Notes: a model not told the origin generated them from the letters alone. Positions 1-12,718 are shown, counted from the stretch's first letter. The stretch is DNA of 64,000 nucleotides from Prosopocoilus inquinatus (GCA_036172665.1 CM069870.1:25084001-25148000), one strand, 5' to 3'. Program-made: numbers and translations.

Positions 1-1
1 A

Positions 2-279
2 GAATACTGGGCGGTCTCTTCGAAAACAAACGATAACATTAACGAATTGTTCTTCCGCATTGCAGCGCTGACGTTCGATGATTGCTTGACAAAAGAAAAC
101 GAAAAAGTCAACGTCGTCATCCAGCCGGATTTAGTTTGTATTACTTTATTAAATAATTTAACACAAATATTTATTTCTATTTATATTGATAATTTTCAGC
201 TTTTAAGAAGCAGGGAACCGGAATCACTTCGAAGAAAAATAATGCCAATTGCATGGGAGCAAATTGCAAGAATGTTTAA
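2..279 (+). CDS. Rab34/Rab36-type small GTPase, C-terminal end (partial)
   Basis: The window opens inside a coding exon (frame from base 2) that reads EYWAVSSKTNDNINELFFRI and then AALTFDD. This matches the G5/SAK box and last helix of the vertebrate Rab34/Rab36 family (SS.TGEN..EFFFR.AALTF). I place the donor at 138 (T|GTATTA, phase 1) and the acceptor at 197-199 (TTTTCAG). The final exon, 200-279, then reads on with ITSKKNNANCMGANCKNV and a TAA. The TSKK...C stretch resembles the Rab34 tail, and the last four residues, CKNV, form a CAAX-like prenylation signal. Rab34/36 proteins act in vesicle transport around the Golgi and, in vertebrates, in ciliogenesis; that role is family knowledge. 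The GTP-binding half lies outside the window. An alternative donor at 134 gives a different, longer tail ending at 325, which I consider less likely. Confidence 0.75.
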
Positions 280-416
280 TCAATTCAATTTTGGTGATGA
301 ATCTTTTAGTATTTTGGTTAGGTGACCAGTTATAATCGTCTGTTTGGCGGTGAAACATAACCTCTGCAATTCTACTTTCGTTTAAGCGAAAGCGATCGTT
401 ATGCAACCGCAATAAC

Positions 417-422
417 AATAAA
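417..422 (+). terminator. Poly(A) signal AATAAA for the Rab-like gene
   Basis: AATAAA lies 137 bp after the TAA at 277-279, at a sensible distance for a short 3' UTR. It is followed by AT-rich sequence without a clear GT-rich element. Confidence 0.45.
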
Positions 423-2258
423 ATTGTAGCCATATGATCGACGAATATTTTAGTCGTGCACGGAGTTAGTAACTGGTTTGAAATTTGCAGTGCGTATTTC
501 TAGTTAGTTGTCGGCAGTTTCGTATCTGTTCGCTGTCGTGTTTTACTTACATCATTGATGAACAATAATAAATTGAACTGGTCGATTGAGTTTTAATTCA
601 TTTAGTGCCCAATAATTGCAAAATCATTTCCAGGGGAATAAAAAGTAAGTAAAATAGAATTTCCTTCATGTGGATACGTGGTCGCTCGATGCTTATTTTG
701 ATGTGTAAGCGTTTTTGAATTTCGGCGCGCGGTTACAATTGTTGATTTACAATTTACTAATACGAAATAAACAAATGAGTCGTGGCAAAAAAAATGGAGT
801 TGCGATTGTCAGATGTTTGGGGCTGTCAACGATTTAATTTCTTGAACGTCGGAAGCCTCAATAAAATCATTTACGCGTTGGCATTGCTGCGTCATACGTA
901 CTACATACAAACATGTTTAGCCTGCGATATATTTCGCAGATTTCAATACGTCGTACGTCATTTTGTCGCTTAATTCTTTGTTTTAAATAGCGGCGATGTG
1001 TTTCTTTTTTGTTTCATTATACATTTAAATTTGTGGAAATCGTTTCTTATCACGTAGGCCACTTTTGTATAATAAAATTCATTTTAAAATACTTACGAAA
1101 AGATGTTGGATGACAGCAACACCGCTTTGAACCCTACATTAGAGTTTTCTTTAATAAAAAAAATCTGAGATTCTCTTCTGTCTAATAATAACTACATTAC
1201 AAGTTTATGAGATATCCTAAATGAAAAAAAGCGTTATCAATCAATGTTTTATTTTAATACAAGGTTCAGATTATTCGAGCGTACCGAAGATTGTTTTTAG
1301 GTTATCTATACTTTATTTTATGTCAAACAATTGTCATTTGTCATTCGAAATTAAAATTATTTCTGGGAAGCTGGTACAGTATCTTGAAACAACATATTTG
1401 GTGTCGTGTTTGTATTGAAAATAACAATATTATTCAATTGTAACGTGATTATACCATTTGTCAGTCACAAAAAAATCTTGAACTAATGGATTTGAAAAGA
1501 ACCACCGGAAAGAACCGTCCGCCAGTGTTGCCACTGGCACGTGATAATTTATTGTTTATTTAATGAAAAAAGGTAATGTAATAATAGGATAATAAAATCT
1601 ACAAACGATTAAAAAATTGTACTGGATTTGATCGAATCAACCAATTCTCTTTCTTCATTCTCACAAGACTTTGAAGTTTCGAAACTATATACACCAAATG
1701 TTTGTGTGTTTTTTTAGGGTAATATTTTTTCCAATTTTGGTATTTAATGAGGCATTTGAACGTTAAAAAACGCGTTCGTAATCGATTATAATATAATTAA
1801 TTAATAGCAATAAACAATTGTAATTTCTTGCATCATTGTGCAACTTATTTTATCTTTCCGCGCTATTAACTACGAAGAGAATCATTCGCTTCCGATTTCT
1901 TTAATCGTTGATCTCACCTTCAGTTTCAAGATTAAATAACCTCCTCGCCTTTATGATATTATATCCATTAATTATCTGATAATAAAATACTGTGTCGATA
2001 AATCGGATAAATACAATTCGGAAATAGGGTTGACAAATTTTTTTCAGACATTGTCGCCAAGACGCCACGATGCACAAAGAAAATAAAAGATAACTGTAAA
2101 AATGCGTCAATCAACAAGATACCAATTTGAAAAAAATTAAAATTGAAAGTTTTTCTAATATAAAAAAGAAATCTCGCGGAAAACAACCAACTAATGACTA
2201 CAGACACTGTAGGCTACTTAATGTAAATCTGTCGCTACTTACCTCTCTCAGAAACGAC
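423..2258. other. AT-rich intergenic stretch, no gene seen
   Basis: Only short open frames without domain-like content are present. A small inverted motif, GCCAGTGTTGCCACTGGC, at about 1510-1528 resembles the hAT-type TIRs found elsewhere in the window. Nothing else stands out. Confidence 0.5.
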
Positions 2259-3641
2259 CAGTCTAGCTAGATTTTTTGCAAACAATGTCGCCAACTTGTT
2301 GACAAAATGTTAAGGCACTATATCAACACATTTCGTGTTCAGGTAGCGACATTAGTTATTAGGTTTTTTTTTTCTATCTATCCTTGTCGCACAATAAACT
2401 CATCCAGGGATAAAAAAACACAGTCGACAGTTTGTTATTTAAAGGGACGTTACTACCATCGTAGTAAACAGAATTCCCTAATACTGTTGCTTTCCTTGTT
2501 GTTCTTGCGACATTTGTATTTGTTATCTTTGTTACACAATTAACTCATAATGAGAATGGGATGGCGTTACCTGAACACGTAAGTGAGTCAATTTAGAACC
2601 TTACAAAATGTAGCCAAAAGGCGCCAATTTTTTCTAAATTCAAAGACAAAAAAAACAAAGAATCACCGATTTGGGATATCAAAAATCAGAACAAATAAAG
2701 AAGAACAAAAAAGTCAGAAACGACAGCATCAAGATACAAACTGTGAAATGAACAAAATAAACAAAGGAAGATCGACAACACCAAGTTGTCCAAACTGAAG
2801 AAAAACAACAATTTTTCGGACGAATTAAAAAAATCGAAGAAAATGAAAGCAAATCGTAAAAGAAACCAATAATACGATAAAAAAGACAAAAATATGCAAA
2901 ATATAAGATCACAGCTAGACACAAAACAAATGAAAAACGACAAACTACAAACAAACGACGTCAATTAAAAGCGTCAATAAAAAATGCGTGTTACGAAAGC
3001 ATAAAGAACAGAAAAAGAAACAAGAGAGAATTGATGACTAAGACGATGACAAAAATCAAAAGAATCTCCTGACGAAAAATAAAAAAAAAACGTAGTATAA
3101 AATAAAACATAACTATAAAAAAAGCGTCAATCAACAAAATGTGAAAAATCAATTGGGAAAAAATTTAAAAAAAACAGATATACTAGAATACTACGACGGG
3201 CAAATAAATGAAAATCGACAAATGTTTTCGCAAATGAAAACAAACTCGTAGGAAACAAAAGAGAACTGTAAAAAGACGTCAATAAAATATGAAAATCAAT
3301 TGGATTAAAAGAAGAAAAATGAGAAAAACGTGCAAGAAAAGCAAAATAATGGATAGAAAAAAATAATTACATGAAAAAACCGGCGATTCTCCGGCCAAAA
3401 ACCTTTGAAAGTCAGGAAACTAGCAGGAAATAAAAGTACAAATTAACGAACCGTGAATACCTAAAATCCAAAACATAAATTTTTAAAACAAAAAAGAAAG
3501 TAAAAATACCAAATTTGTCGTTAAGTGAAAACAACAAAAGTAGCCTAAATCAGGCGTCCGGCGCCAAATAAGATTTTTGAACGCCAAGTATGACTAGAAT
3601 ATAGCCCAAATGACTGAATTTCGTCCAATCTGGCAACCCTG
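2259..3641. mobile_element. Non-autonomous hAT-like element, copy A (CAGGGTTGCCAGA family)
   Basis: The left end is CAGTCTAGCTAGA. The right end is CTGGCAACCCTG, whose reverse complement is CAGGGTTGCCAG. GAAACGAC stands directly before the element (2251-2258) and AAAACGAC directly after it (3642-3649), a 7-of-8 target duplication as expected for hAT insertion. The interior is very A-rich on this strand, with many short oligo-A runs and no transposase. A second copy at 47054-48539 shares the internal blocks around AATGTCGCCA, the TAGCCAAAA block, GGGATATCAAAAATCAGAAC and the right end. This copy carries a nested MITE that the other lacks. Confidence 0.75.
2310..2603. mobile_element. MITE with about 40-bp TIRs, nested in hAT copy A
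   Basis: The left end starts TTAAGG and contains TGTTCAGGTAGCG. The right end contains the inverse, CGTTACCTGAACA, and ends AACCTTA. The second copy of the surrounding hAT element (47054-48539) is contiguous across this point, so this is an insertion. A related copy lies at 44024-44388. TTA on both outer edges may be the target duplication. No protein is encoded. Confidence 0.7.
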
Positions 3642-3866
3642 AAAACGACAATCACGCGTACATCATGCAGTTTTATTATTTCGTTTCTTCGGCGGCCCGA
3701 CTATAGCTTAAATAATCAATAAATTGTAAAAAATAGAAATGAAAATACCGAAAATATCATACTTTATCGAATACATCATACATCAAATATTTCAGTATTC
3801 TACCTAAGCGTACTAGGATTGGCAACACTGGTCCCAGTATTGAAGGATCGTTGGAATTACAAGAAA

Positions 3867-4066
3867 AGTGGCTCAGCGGTTAGCCTAGCCGGTTCGAATC
3901 CCATGAGGACCAAGGATGTTTGTGTTGTCCGGATTGTGAGCCAGTTTTATCAAACAAAGTAAATTGTCTGGATTGGTCAATCAATGGTGATGCTATAAGA
4001 CAATAATGAATGTGGAGATTGCCGCGCAAAGCAAGAAGAAAAGTTACAAAAAAAAAAAGAAAAATT
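3867..4066 (+). mobile_element. tRNA-derived SINE-like element with A-rich tail
   Basis: Box A-like TGGCTCAGCGG is at 3869-3879 and box B GGTTCGAATCC at 3891-3901, both close to the pol III consensus. They are followed by a tRNA-unrelated body of about 140 bp and an A-rich tail at 4047-4066. A and B boxes are normally about 30-60 bp apart. Here only 11 bp separate them, so the tRNA head has an internal deletion or the source is unusual. The parent tRNA cannot be named from this much sequence. Confidence 0.65.
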
Positions 4067-5575
4067 AGGAAACGAAAAAAGACGAATGGTTGTTTAACAA
4101 ATCCAAGAAATAAGAAAAGTGTTGTAATATTTGCACATAAGAAAATCTTTCGTTTTCAGTTTCGCGTTTGAACACAAATTAAATGCCATAACAAATTCCA
4201 ACCGTTTTTTTCTTCTTTAAATAAGAATGAAACTAAAATACAATCAGTTGTGAGCTGTTAAAAGAAACGAATCTACTGCTTCTTTTTTGTTTTCGTTGTC
4301 CTCTTTCTGATTCTACAAAGAAATTAACAAAACGACATTTTTTATGAGAATTAAAAAATTAAAAGTATCACTGTAATATGATCGATATCCCACTGCTGCC
4401 ACCATGTGTTGTAAAACATTACAAGGAAAAAAAGAGAAAAAACTTCAATTTTTCATTGGCACCACTGAAATAATTATTTACTTTATACGGACTATTAAAT
4501 TTTAAGTGGTTTCTAAATTGAAGTTATTATTAAATAAAAAAAAATCACTAGATGTATCACTAAAAACCATTTCACTTCAAATATTTCTGGTGTGTCAAAA
4601 TCATTAAATCACAACAAAACACTCGCAGACTTTTTCATATATTCAAGCAAAATTATCGAATTTGTGAATGCACAAATTTAATATAAAGATAAATAATAGC
4701 ACGTTGTGACCTTAAAAAATCAAAAATAAATGAACCCGAAATCAGTGTTGGCGGCGACGATTTAGAATTGCATGTGGCAGTATCATCATATCAAGAAGGT
4801 CATTCCGTAGGTCTGCTGATGACTGATGACATTGTGAAACCAGACTACTTTGATACCGGTTTTTATCTAAGTATTCAATAATTTGTGCTCGCAACGTGCG
4901 ATTAAGTTATTTTCAGTTTCCGCGAAGGTATTTTTATTGCTAAGGAAGGGAAAAAAAACACGTTTGCGTTTACTACATTTTGGTTCATTTGATCATTTAT
5001 TTGTTCAATTTTTAGCGGTTATACGCTGTGTTATAGCAAAGGAAAGTTATATTTTGAAGTTATGTTAAAGTAACTCGAGGATCAATATAAAAAGAAAACA
5101 AAAGAAAAAGCGTTTGCGGCACCAGTGAATACCAATTCAAATCAAACAATAAATTACTTTAGGCAGGTTTATTAAGAAAAAGCAAAAACAGTAACGGACC
5201 GTTGTTCGTATCTTGTGGTACTCCTGAGGATGGAAGGTAAGGAGATGACAGAGTTTTTTTTTTAGGTGGATTAAGCACTAAAATAGCCCTAGATTGTAAC
5301 TTGTACACTGCTAGGTAAAATTAATTAATGAATAAAATCAATTGTTAACCATTTTCAAAAGATTTCAAATTTAAATCAGTGGCATCAACCTGCAATGCAT
5401 TGTCTTCGTATAGAATGCAAATGACTTCTATAGGTTCTGTGTAATTTGGGTGCTACACAAGATCTGATACATTCATCACAATCATCATCCCCAATCATTT
5501 AATAGTTCAAATTTGTATTTAAAGAAAAAAATAACTTTGAAGTTGAATAATTGAACTTGAACACTTTAAAACCTT
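4067..5575. other. Intergenic AT-rich stretch with one weak coding-like fragment
   Basis: From about 4700 to 4881 the + strand holds an open frame with near-normal codon content, including HVAVSSYQEGHSVGLLMTDD and ending TAA. It has no ATG, no clear acceptor and no family I recognise. The rest shows only simple A/T-rich sequence. Confidence 0.3.
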
Positions 5576-5784
5576 AAGACTGTTTTACACTATACTAATT
5601 TATGTTACGAGAAAATAGTACCAAAAAGTGTATATTAGCAAAGAAATGTTAGGAAACAGACGCAAATACATCTGTTTCTGTACGATTTTATAGTATCATA
5701 ATTTGTTTTACAATTTTACACTATCCTAAAACTTGATACACCTTTTACTGGAATCATTTTATATGATAATGTAAAACAGACTTT
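5576..5784. mobile_element. Short MITE-like inverted repeat
   Basis: The left end, AAGACTGTTTTACACTATA, is mirrored by TGATAATGTAAAACAGACTT at the right end. The element is about 210 bp and non-coding. No second copy was found in the window. Confidence 0.5.
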
Positions 5785-8264
5785 AGTAAAAAAGAAATAA
5801 ACTGTTGCTATTGGTCAGCATGTTTATAGGCGGAAAATAAACTTATGTGCTGTAACAATGACGATTATAATATTAATCGTATTCCATTGTTTAGCTCCTT
5901 CCATTATCATATTGTAACACACTGTAGACTGCAAGTGCACGTTAAAATCGCACATAAAATGATCTTTCGTCTGTGCCTGACTTTGACACCGGGAGGTCAC
6001 CTGCGATTGCGTTTACTTTTTCGGCAAGTAAGGTTCGTTTTGTAATAATTAGTTGTTAAAACTAATAGGTATGTACGTTAGAAGTTTCGTCGGGAGAAAT
6101 TTCCATAAATTAGAAATTAAAAATGTAATACGAAATCATTTTGTATTACAGTAAAAATTACATATACAATGACAGTTTTAAATAGTATATCAACCAGTAC
6201 CGATTAAGCTTTGTATAAAATACGTTACATAATAAAAGAAAGTTGAGAGTGAGATGCATTACTTTTTTTTAATTTTGAAGTGTTTGTGTACACTTCTGCT
6301 ATAAAGTTTTCGGAGTACGAGACATGCCACTGGCAGTAAGAAATTTTATGCTTTGCAATTATGAACCTTATAGCTTTTACAACCGTACCTGCTACCCCGA
6401 TAATAAAACCGGTCATCGCAAACACAGCGATTTAACACAGATGCGAACTTATTCAACCAACTTGAATAATCTGCTAGAAAGACTTTCATTGTAGTTGGAT
6501 GGATAAGAGATTTAACAAAATTTATTTTCTAAATATTATAACATGTGTAGTAAATAATGTGTGCATTATGAAATTAAAATTTCTGAAACTTTGGCAATTG
6601 AAATTAAATAAGTCAATAAAATAAAATCTTTATTTTTCGTTAATTAAATGTAACTTTCTAGTTTCATTATATACACATATGTTTTGCAACTAATTAATAG
6701 CTTTGTTGAGCAGAACTTCTTAGCATTTATATTATTATAATAAGAAACAAATTTAAATAATCTAGCTCATTCTATATATTTTTTCAAATACTCAAAAATC
6801 ATTCACATATTTTCACAAAATAAATGTTATACGATTTAATCATTTTCTCTTAACTTCTAGATTAATGAAAACTTGCCAAACTTTGTGGATTAACTTTTCA
6901 ACTTATTTTACTGATGTCAGATTTGAGAAGAAACTAAAAAGAAGAATATTATTTTTTCCTCTGTGGCGTAGAATGAAATATGTATATTATTTTTATATAA
7001 TCAACACATAATTTTTGTTTTATGCATACTTGATATATAAAATTGTTTTAGATTTTTTTTTATATATTGTGCATCCTATACCATGAGTTTTTTTTACTTT
7101 GAACATGCAATGTAAATATCCCTATGGTCAATTTTAGAAAAAATAATAACACTTATTTTTAGTAAAAACATTTTAACTGTTTCAAATGTCGTTCACGTTT
7201 TAAATACTAATGCCAAACGATTATCAAATTCTTTCATAGTATTTTTTGAAATATTTCAGACATAATTCATAACATTCATAACTGACATTAACATCATATT
7301 TGTTTTATTGAAACTTGTTTGCATATTCTGCCATGCATTGACATGTTTTTTTTTATAACTGAACCTGGGAATATTTACCTTTTATGTTTAGAGTTAATAA
7401 AATAAGTCACGGTATGTATAGATGCTTCATTTTAACATCCGCAGAAAAACATAACAGCATAAAAGTCATAGGTTTTTATACGTGATATCTCTATCACAAA
7501 GAACAAAAGGGTATCATAAAACAGAGGTTCGGTAAAGTGAAACATAATTTTTCTTGATGTCGAAAATATTTTACATGAATAGGTTTCTTGACATGTGAAT
7601 AAGACGTGTATGATAAAATTGAATTGAAAATATCAATATATTAACATTTATAAAATAAAGATGACGTGAAAAAATGTAAAATATAACGGAAATGCTTAAA
7701 TAGCATAATAGAAACCGCTTAAATAGCGACATCCTGCGATCGCTTCTGCTGACAAAGCCCCAAATAGGACTGAAACAGCTGTACAGACGAACGGGACAAA
7801 ATAACTAGAATCAAAATTGTGAGGTCTTCTATTTACTTAAAAATAAATAAAATCGAACATATGTCCTAATTGTTATTATTTTCTTAAAATTATGTGACCT
7901 TTCCGTATGGCAAAGCTTGTCGGTGAGCTAATAAATCACCCTGTATTTCATATTTACTAAAAATCTATTTATGTATTTCTCGTAATGAAAATTTTAGAAT
8001 CCACAGAAAAACATACACAAACTACAAACGAATAAAATTTTTGTGAAGTCAAACAAACCAGAAGTGTATAAAGGCAGAAATTTGGTATAATTATAATTTT
8101 TCAGATTAATTAACATCGTCGATCCTTTATAGCAATTTAACATTTATATGTCTTTATAATATGATCTGAAATCCTGTTATTTAACAATATAAAATATTCT
8201 AATTAAAAAAAAAAAACATTTTTTGTTCAATTTTTAAGTTAAAGCAAAAGAGAACAAACAAATT
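5785..8264. other. AT-rich intergenic stretch, no gene seen
   Basis: There are no credible exons on either strand. A decayed fragment of the 312-bp repeat family (GCGACATC, GATCGCTTCTGCTGA and CTGAAACAGCTGT blocks) lies at about 7722-7785. Confidence 0.45.
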
Positions 8265-8410
8265 CGCCACCGCGTCCGCGTTCGCAACCGCGCGTCGCCT
8301 CAATAAATACTCGGAACCAAATACTGGCAACGAAATTCAACAAACCATAAACATCTGCACCGGCCGGGGTTTAATAGGACCTAAGTAAACAACCCTCTTA
8401 TCGGGGTGCG
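8265..8410. other. Small GC/CpG-rich island in AT-rich DNA
   Basis: The run around 8265-8300 is dense in CpG (GCCACCGCGTCCGCGTTCGC), followed by CACCGGCCGGGG and ATCGGGGTGCGGAG. This contrasts sharply with the surrounding 30% or so GC. No open frame or RNA gene is evident. It could be a promoter or a remnant of a GC-rich element. Confidence 0.3.
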
Positions 8411-8565
8411 GAGAAAGTGTCTCTGTTCCTTAAGGTTCGAAATATATTAGGCCCGTTTCAATAAGGTTCAAATTCGAACGATTTTATTGCTTTTCATTTC
8501 GAAACTTTTAAGCATTAGTGTACGTTCCAATGTTTAAGAAAATGTATCAAGTATGGAAAATTTAA

Positions 8566-8810
8566 TTGCAAATCGTTTTTGATTGCTGTGAAACCCTTGA
8601 GCAGTCTCTGTACAGCGGTTTCAGTCATATTTGGGATTTCTTCAGCAGAAACGATTTGCAACAAAATTTTTCAAAACTTTCATTATACTTTGGCAGCAAC
8701 CATGGCCGCCTTGCATAGGGTGACTTATTATGTTGCAAACCGGTTCAGTTTTTCAATCCTTATGCAACGTTAGGTCAAAAAGCGATCGTAGAATGTCGCT
8801 GTTTTAGCTA
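8566..8810. repeat. Diverged single copy of the 312-bp repeat family
   Basis: It contains the diagnostic blocks of the family in scrambled order: GCAAATCGTTTTTGATTGC, TTCTTCAGCAGAAACG, ATGGCCGCCTTGCAT and GGTCAAAAAGCGATCG. It is clearly older than the copies at 11.3-12.7 kb. The short open frames inside are incidental. Confidence 0.65.
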
Positions 8811-9832
8811 TTCAGTATCAAGTATGGTATGAAAAGTTTCTAAAATGAAGATTATATCGTGTAACTTTAAGAAACCGTTGAGTTTAAAATAACTAAAACT
8901 GGTCAGTGGTGAAGTAATGTTATGAAATGTTGCGAGGAAACATTCAGTTTAAATGCAAAATCTATATTTATTCTTCAGTCAATAAACACACACTCACAAT
9001 CAGTAAAAATAACACAAGTTTTATTATATACAACTTCAAGGACGTGACAAACGCAAAATTTTCCAAATTTTATACAAAGTAAACAACTTGTAATATCTGT
9101 CTTATATTTGCTTAAATAATTTTCGCCCCGAAATCTCATTTCTAGACGAATTTTGAAGTATCAGAGACAAGAACCTGATATTACACCATGTGTTAAAAGC
9201 AAAAATACATTTTGTTTTCTTACTTTCTACAAATTTTCATTTCCCCCTTTGTGCATTATTTCGTCTTTATAAAAAATAAATAAATAAAGCTGGGAAGTGT
9301 TGCTTTGCAAATTATACTTTATTATTGCACAATGATGTCGTTTCTGAAATCACAAAATAAACATTCTTTAATTATACGTAAGTACAATCGATAATTACTT
9401 TTAATTGCATTCGTACTTCCTGTAAAAACAAAGTTCTCTGTTTAAACGTGCGACGTAAACTGCATAACAAGATTTTTTTATTGTCTTCTCTAAATTAAAA
9501 AAAAGGTTAAATGCACATTTTTTTGTTACAAATTATTTTATTATTGGCACAGTTCGGGAAATTCCGGACATTCCTACAAAGTATGCAGAGTGCGCAAGTT
9601 AAATCGAACAAAATACAGGTTTACCAGATTTACTGCCGAGCGCACATTTTTTTACAGCTATAAACACCATAAAAGTGAAATCGATCTCAAAACAGATTTG
9701 ACCAGCGTTGCATAGGGAAGTATTCAAAAGGTTTACGCATTTACATAATAAATTTGACAATGTTAATTTCATATATTCAAAGTAATTTTTTTAAAGCAAA
9801 TACACATATTTATATATTAGAAATTTTTTTTT

Positions 9833-10335
9833 GTGCAAATCGTTTTTGATTGCAGTGACAGCTGTTTCAGCCCTGCTTGGGGCTTCTTCAGCAGAAACGT
9901 AGCTCGACATTCCCACTGCAGACCAAAAACGACTTGGCCAATTTATTCGCAAATGCTCTCCAGAGGCTGCTCGAGGTTGAACAAATTGAAGCGGGATTTG
10001 CTCCTAATGAGTCCCCCATGCAAGGCGGCCATTACATCGCATTTGCGAATAAATTGGGCAAGTCGTTTTTGGTCTGCAGTGGGAATGTCGAGCTACGTTT
10101 CTGCTGAAGAAGCCCCAAGCAGGGCTGAAACAGCTGTCCAGAGGCTGCTCGAGGTTCTCACTGCAATCAAAAACGATTTGCACAAAATTTTTCTAAAATC
10201 TTTCATTATGCTTTGACAGCAAGCATGGCCGCCTTGCATGGGGGACTCATTAGGAGCAAATCCCGCTTCAATTTGTCTATCCTACTGCAATGTTAGGTCA
10301 AAAAGCGATAGTAAGATGTCGCTATTTTATATGTT
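9833..10335. repeat. Foldback copy of the 312-bp repeat family
   Basis: The left half (about 9833-9953, CAAATCGTTTTTGATTGCAG to TTTATTCGCAAATG) is the reverse complement of the right half (about 10038-10180). The right half then continues with the remaining part of a unit, up to AGATGTCGCTATTTTATATG. Identity with the 11.3-12.7 kb array is nearly complete over the shared blocks, so the two are recent relatives. Apparent ORFs are by-products of this repeat. Confidence 0.75.
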
Positions 10336-11296
10336 TATATTTATATAGTTTATGAATAGGAACATTCCATTACAATTTAACATTGAAGATTTTACATTGC
10401 AGGACGCCCAAGCGTGTCTGGAATATGACTAGCTTTAATTATTAGATTCATTCATTTCGTATACTATATTAATTAATACATTTTTTAATACTAATTACTA
10501 ATTTTAAATCCGCAATGTCTTATGCATACGTATACAAATGTACATGCCTTTGTCCAATGAAACATGTAATTTAATGTTTTCCTTTCATGAACGAAAACCT
10601 CGAATTATTCTTTCGAAAATTGTACGTTATTATTGCGTAACGTTGAATTTTTTCGTCGTCTGTGGAAATCGCAACATCATTCTTCTTTAATTATGAGGAG
10701 CAGGCCGCAGTTATTAATTACATAATAATTGCAGGCTCCGCGATAACGAGGAGGTTTACAAACATGTTTAGACATTGATGTGGTGTTTGACTATTCGCTT
10801 GGCGGAGTGACGATAAGTGTAAAATTATTTAGAAGTGCAGACGATAGATTTCAGGATAGGTATGGAGATCGTATTACTACATTGATGGGATTTTTTACAC
10901 GTTTCAGAAGTTTTCAGAAACAGAGAAGCAATATGTTATGTGTAGGGGGTATTATCAATTTTCCAAAATTATTTTTATTCATTTGTGTGTGATTTCTTTT
11001 CATCTTTTCGATAATCAGCGTTTACAATCCTGTGATAGTGATCATTTCAGTGTTGCCAATCAACTCTCCATCAAAAATCCTTTTTTCGCCGTACAGAATT
11101 TCCCTAGAATTTCCTAAATGAATCAGGGAAATTTAAATATGGTAGGTTAACTGTTAAAACAAACGAAGGAAAAAATTAAAACGATCTAACCTTGCACTTT
11201 GATGCATTTTGCAGCAACAAAAAGCAGTTTTACCAATTCATGAAATTACGAAGTTCGTGCCTTTTTTTATAGAAAAAAATTGACATTAATTTTATA

Positions 11297-12718
11297 AACA
11301 TATAAAATAGCGACATCTTACTATCGCTTTTTGACCTAACATTGCAGTAGGATAGACAAATTGAAGCGGGATTTGCTCCTAATGAGTCCCCCATGCAAGG
11401 CGGCCATGCTTGCTGTCAAAGCATAATGAAAGATTTTAGAAAAATTTTGTGCAAATCGTTTTTGATTGCAGTGAGAACCTCGAGCAGCCTCTGGACAGCT
11501 GTTTCAGCCCTGCTTGGGGCTTCTTCAGCAGAAACGTAGCTCGACATTCCCACTGCAGACCAAAAACGACTTGCCCAATTTATTCGCAAATGCGATGTAA
11601 GAATGATGAACATATAAAATAGCGACATCTTACTATCGCTTTTTGACCTAACATTGCAGTAGGATAGACAAATTGAAGCGGGATTTGCTCCTAATGAGTC
11701 CCCCATGCAAGGCGGCCATGCTTGCTGTCAAAGCATAATGAAAGATTTTAGAAAAATTTTGTGCAAATCGTTTTTGATTGCAGTGAGAACCTCGAGCAGC
11801 CTCTGGACAGCTGTTTCAGCCCTGCTTGGGGCTTCTTCAGCAGAAACGTAGCTCGACATTCCCACTGCAGACCAAAAACGACTTGCCCAATTTATTCGCA
11901 AATGCGATGTAAGAATGATGAACATATAAAATAGCATTTGCGAATAAATTGGGCAAGTCGTTTTTGGTCTGCAGTGGGAATGTCGAGCTACGTTTCTGCT
12001 GAAGAAGCCCCAAGCAGGGCTGAAACAGCTGTCCAGAGGCTGCTCGAGGTTCTCACTGCAATCAAAAACGATTTGCACAAAATTTTTCTAAAATCTTTCA
12101 TTATGCTTTGACAGCAAGCATGGCCGCCTTGCATGGGGGACTCATTAGGAGCAAATCCCGCTTCAATTTGTCTATCCTACTGCAATGTTAGGTCAAAAAG
12201 CGATAGTAAGATGTCGCTATTTTATATGTTCATCATTCTTACATCGCATTTGCGAATAAATTGGGCAAGTCGTTTTTGGTCTGCAGTGGGAATGTCGAGC
12301 TACGTTTCTGCTGAAGAAGCCCCAAGCAGGGCTGAAACAGCTGTCCAGAGGCTGCTCGAGGTTCTCACTGCAATCAAAAACGATTTGCACAAAATTTTTC
12401 TAAAATCTTTCATTATGCTTTGACAGCAAGCATGGCCGCCTTGCATGGGGGACTCATTAGGAGCAAATCCCGCTTCAATTTGTCTATCCTACTGCAATGT
12501 TAGGTCAAAAAGCGATAGTAAGATGTCGCTATTTTATATGTTCATCATTCTTACATCGCATTTGCGAATAAATTGGGCAAGTCGTTTTTGGTCTGCAGTG
12601 GGAATGTCGAGCTACGTTTCTGCTGAAGAAGCCCCAAGCAGGGCTGAAACAGCTGTCCAGAGGCTGCTCGAGGTTCTCACTGCAATCAAAAACGATTTGC
12701 ACAAAATTTTTCTAAAAT
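11297..12718. repeat. 312-bp unit array arranged as a giant palindrome
   Basis: Two direct units start at 11297 and 11609, with a third unit start at 11921 cut short after 15 bp. From 11934 the same unit runs in the opposite orientation, with unit boundaries at 11936, 12248 and 12560, a spacing of exactly 312 bp every time. The inverted arms 11297-11905 and 11934-12542 look essentially identical by eye and are separated by a 28-bp spacer. The right side extends half a unit further. 312 is a multiple of three, so mirrored ORFs of 94-116 codons appear on both strands; they share a stop in each unit and have no start or domain logic. Confidence 0.9.

Noticed and set aside
2679..2964. Two overlapping Phe/Ser-rich minus-strand ORFs
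   Set aside because: They arise from the A-rich core of the hAT-like element; the related stretch at 47.7-48.4 kb gives different frames.
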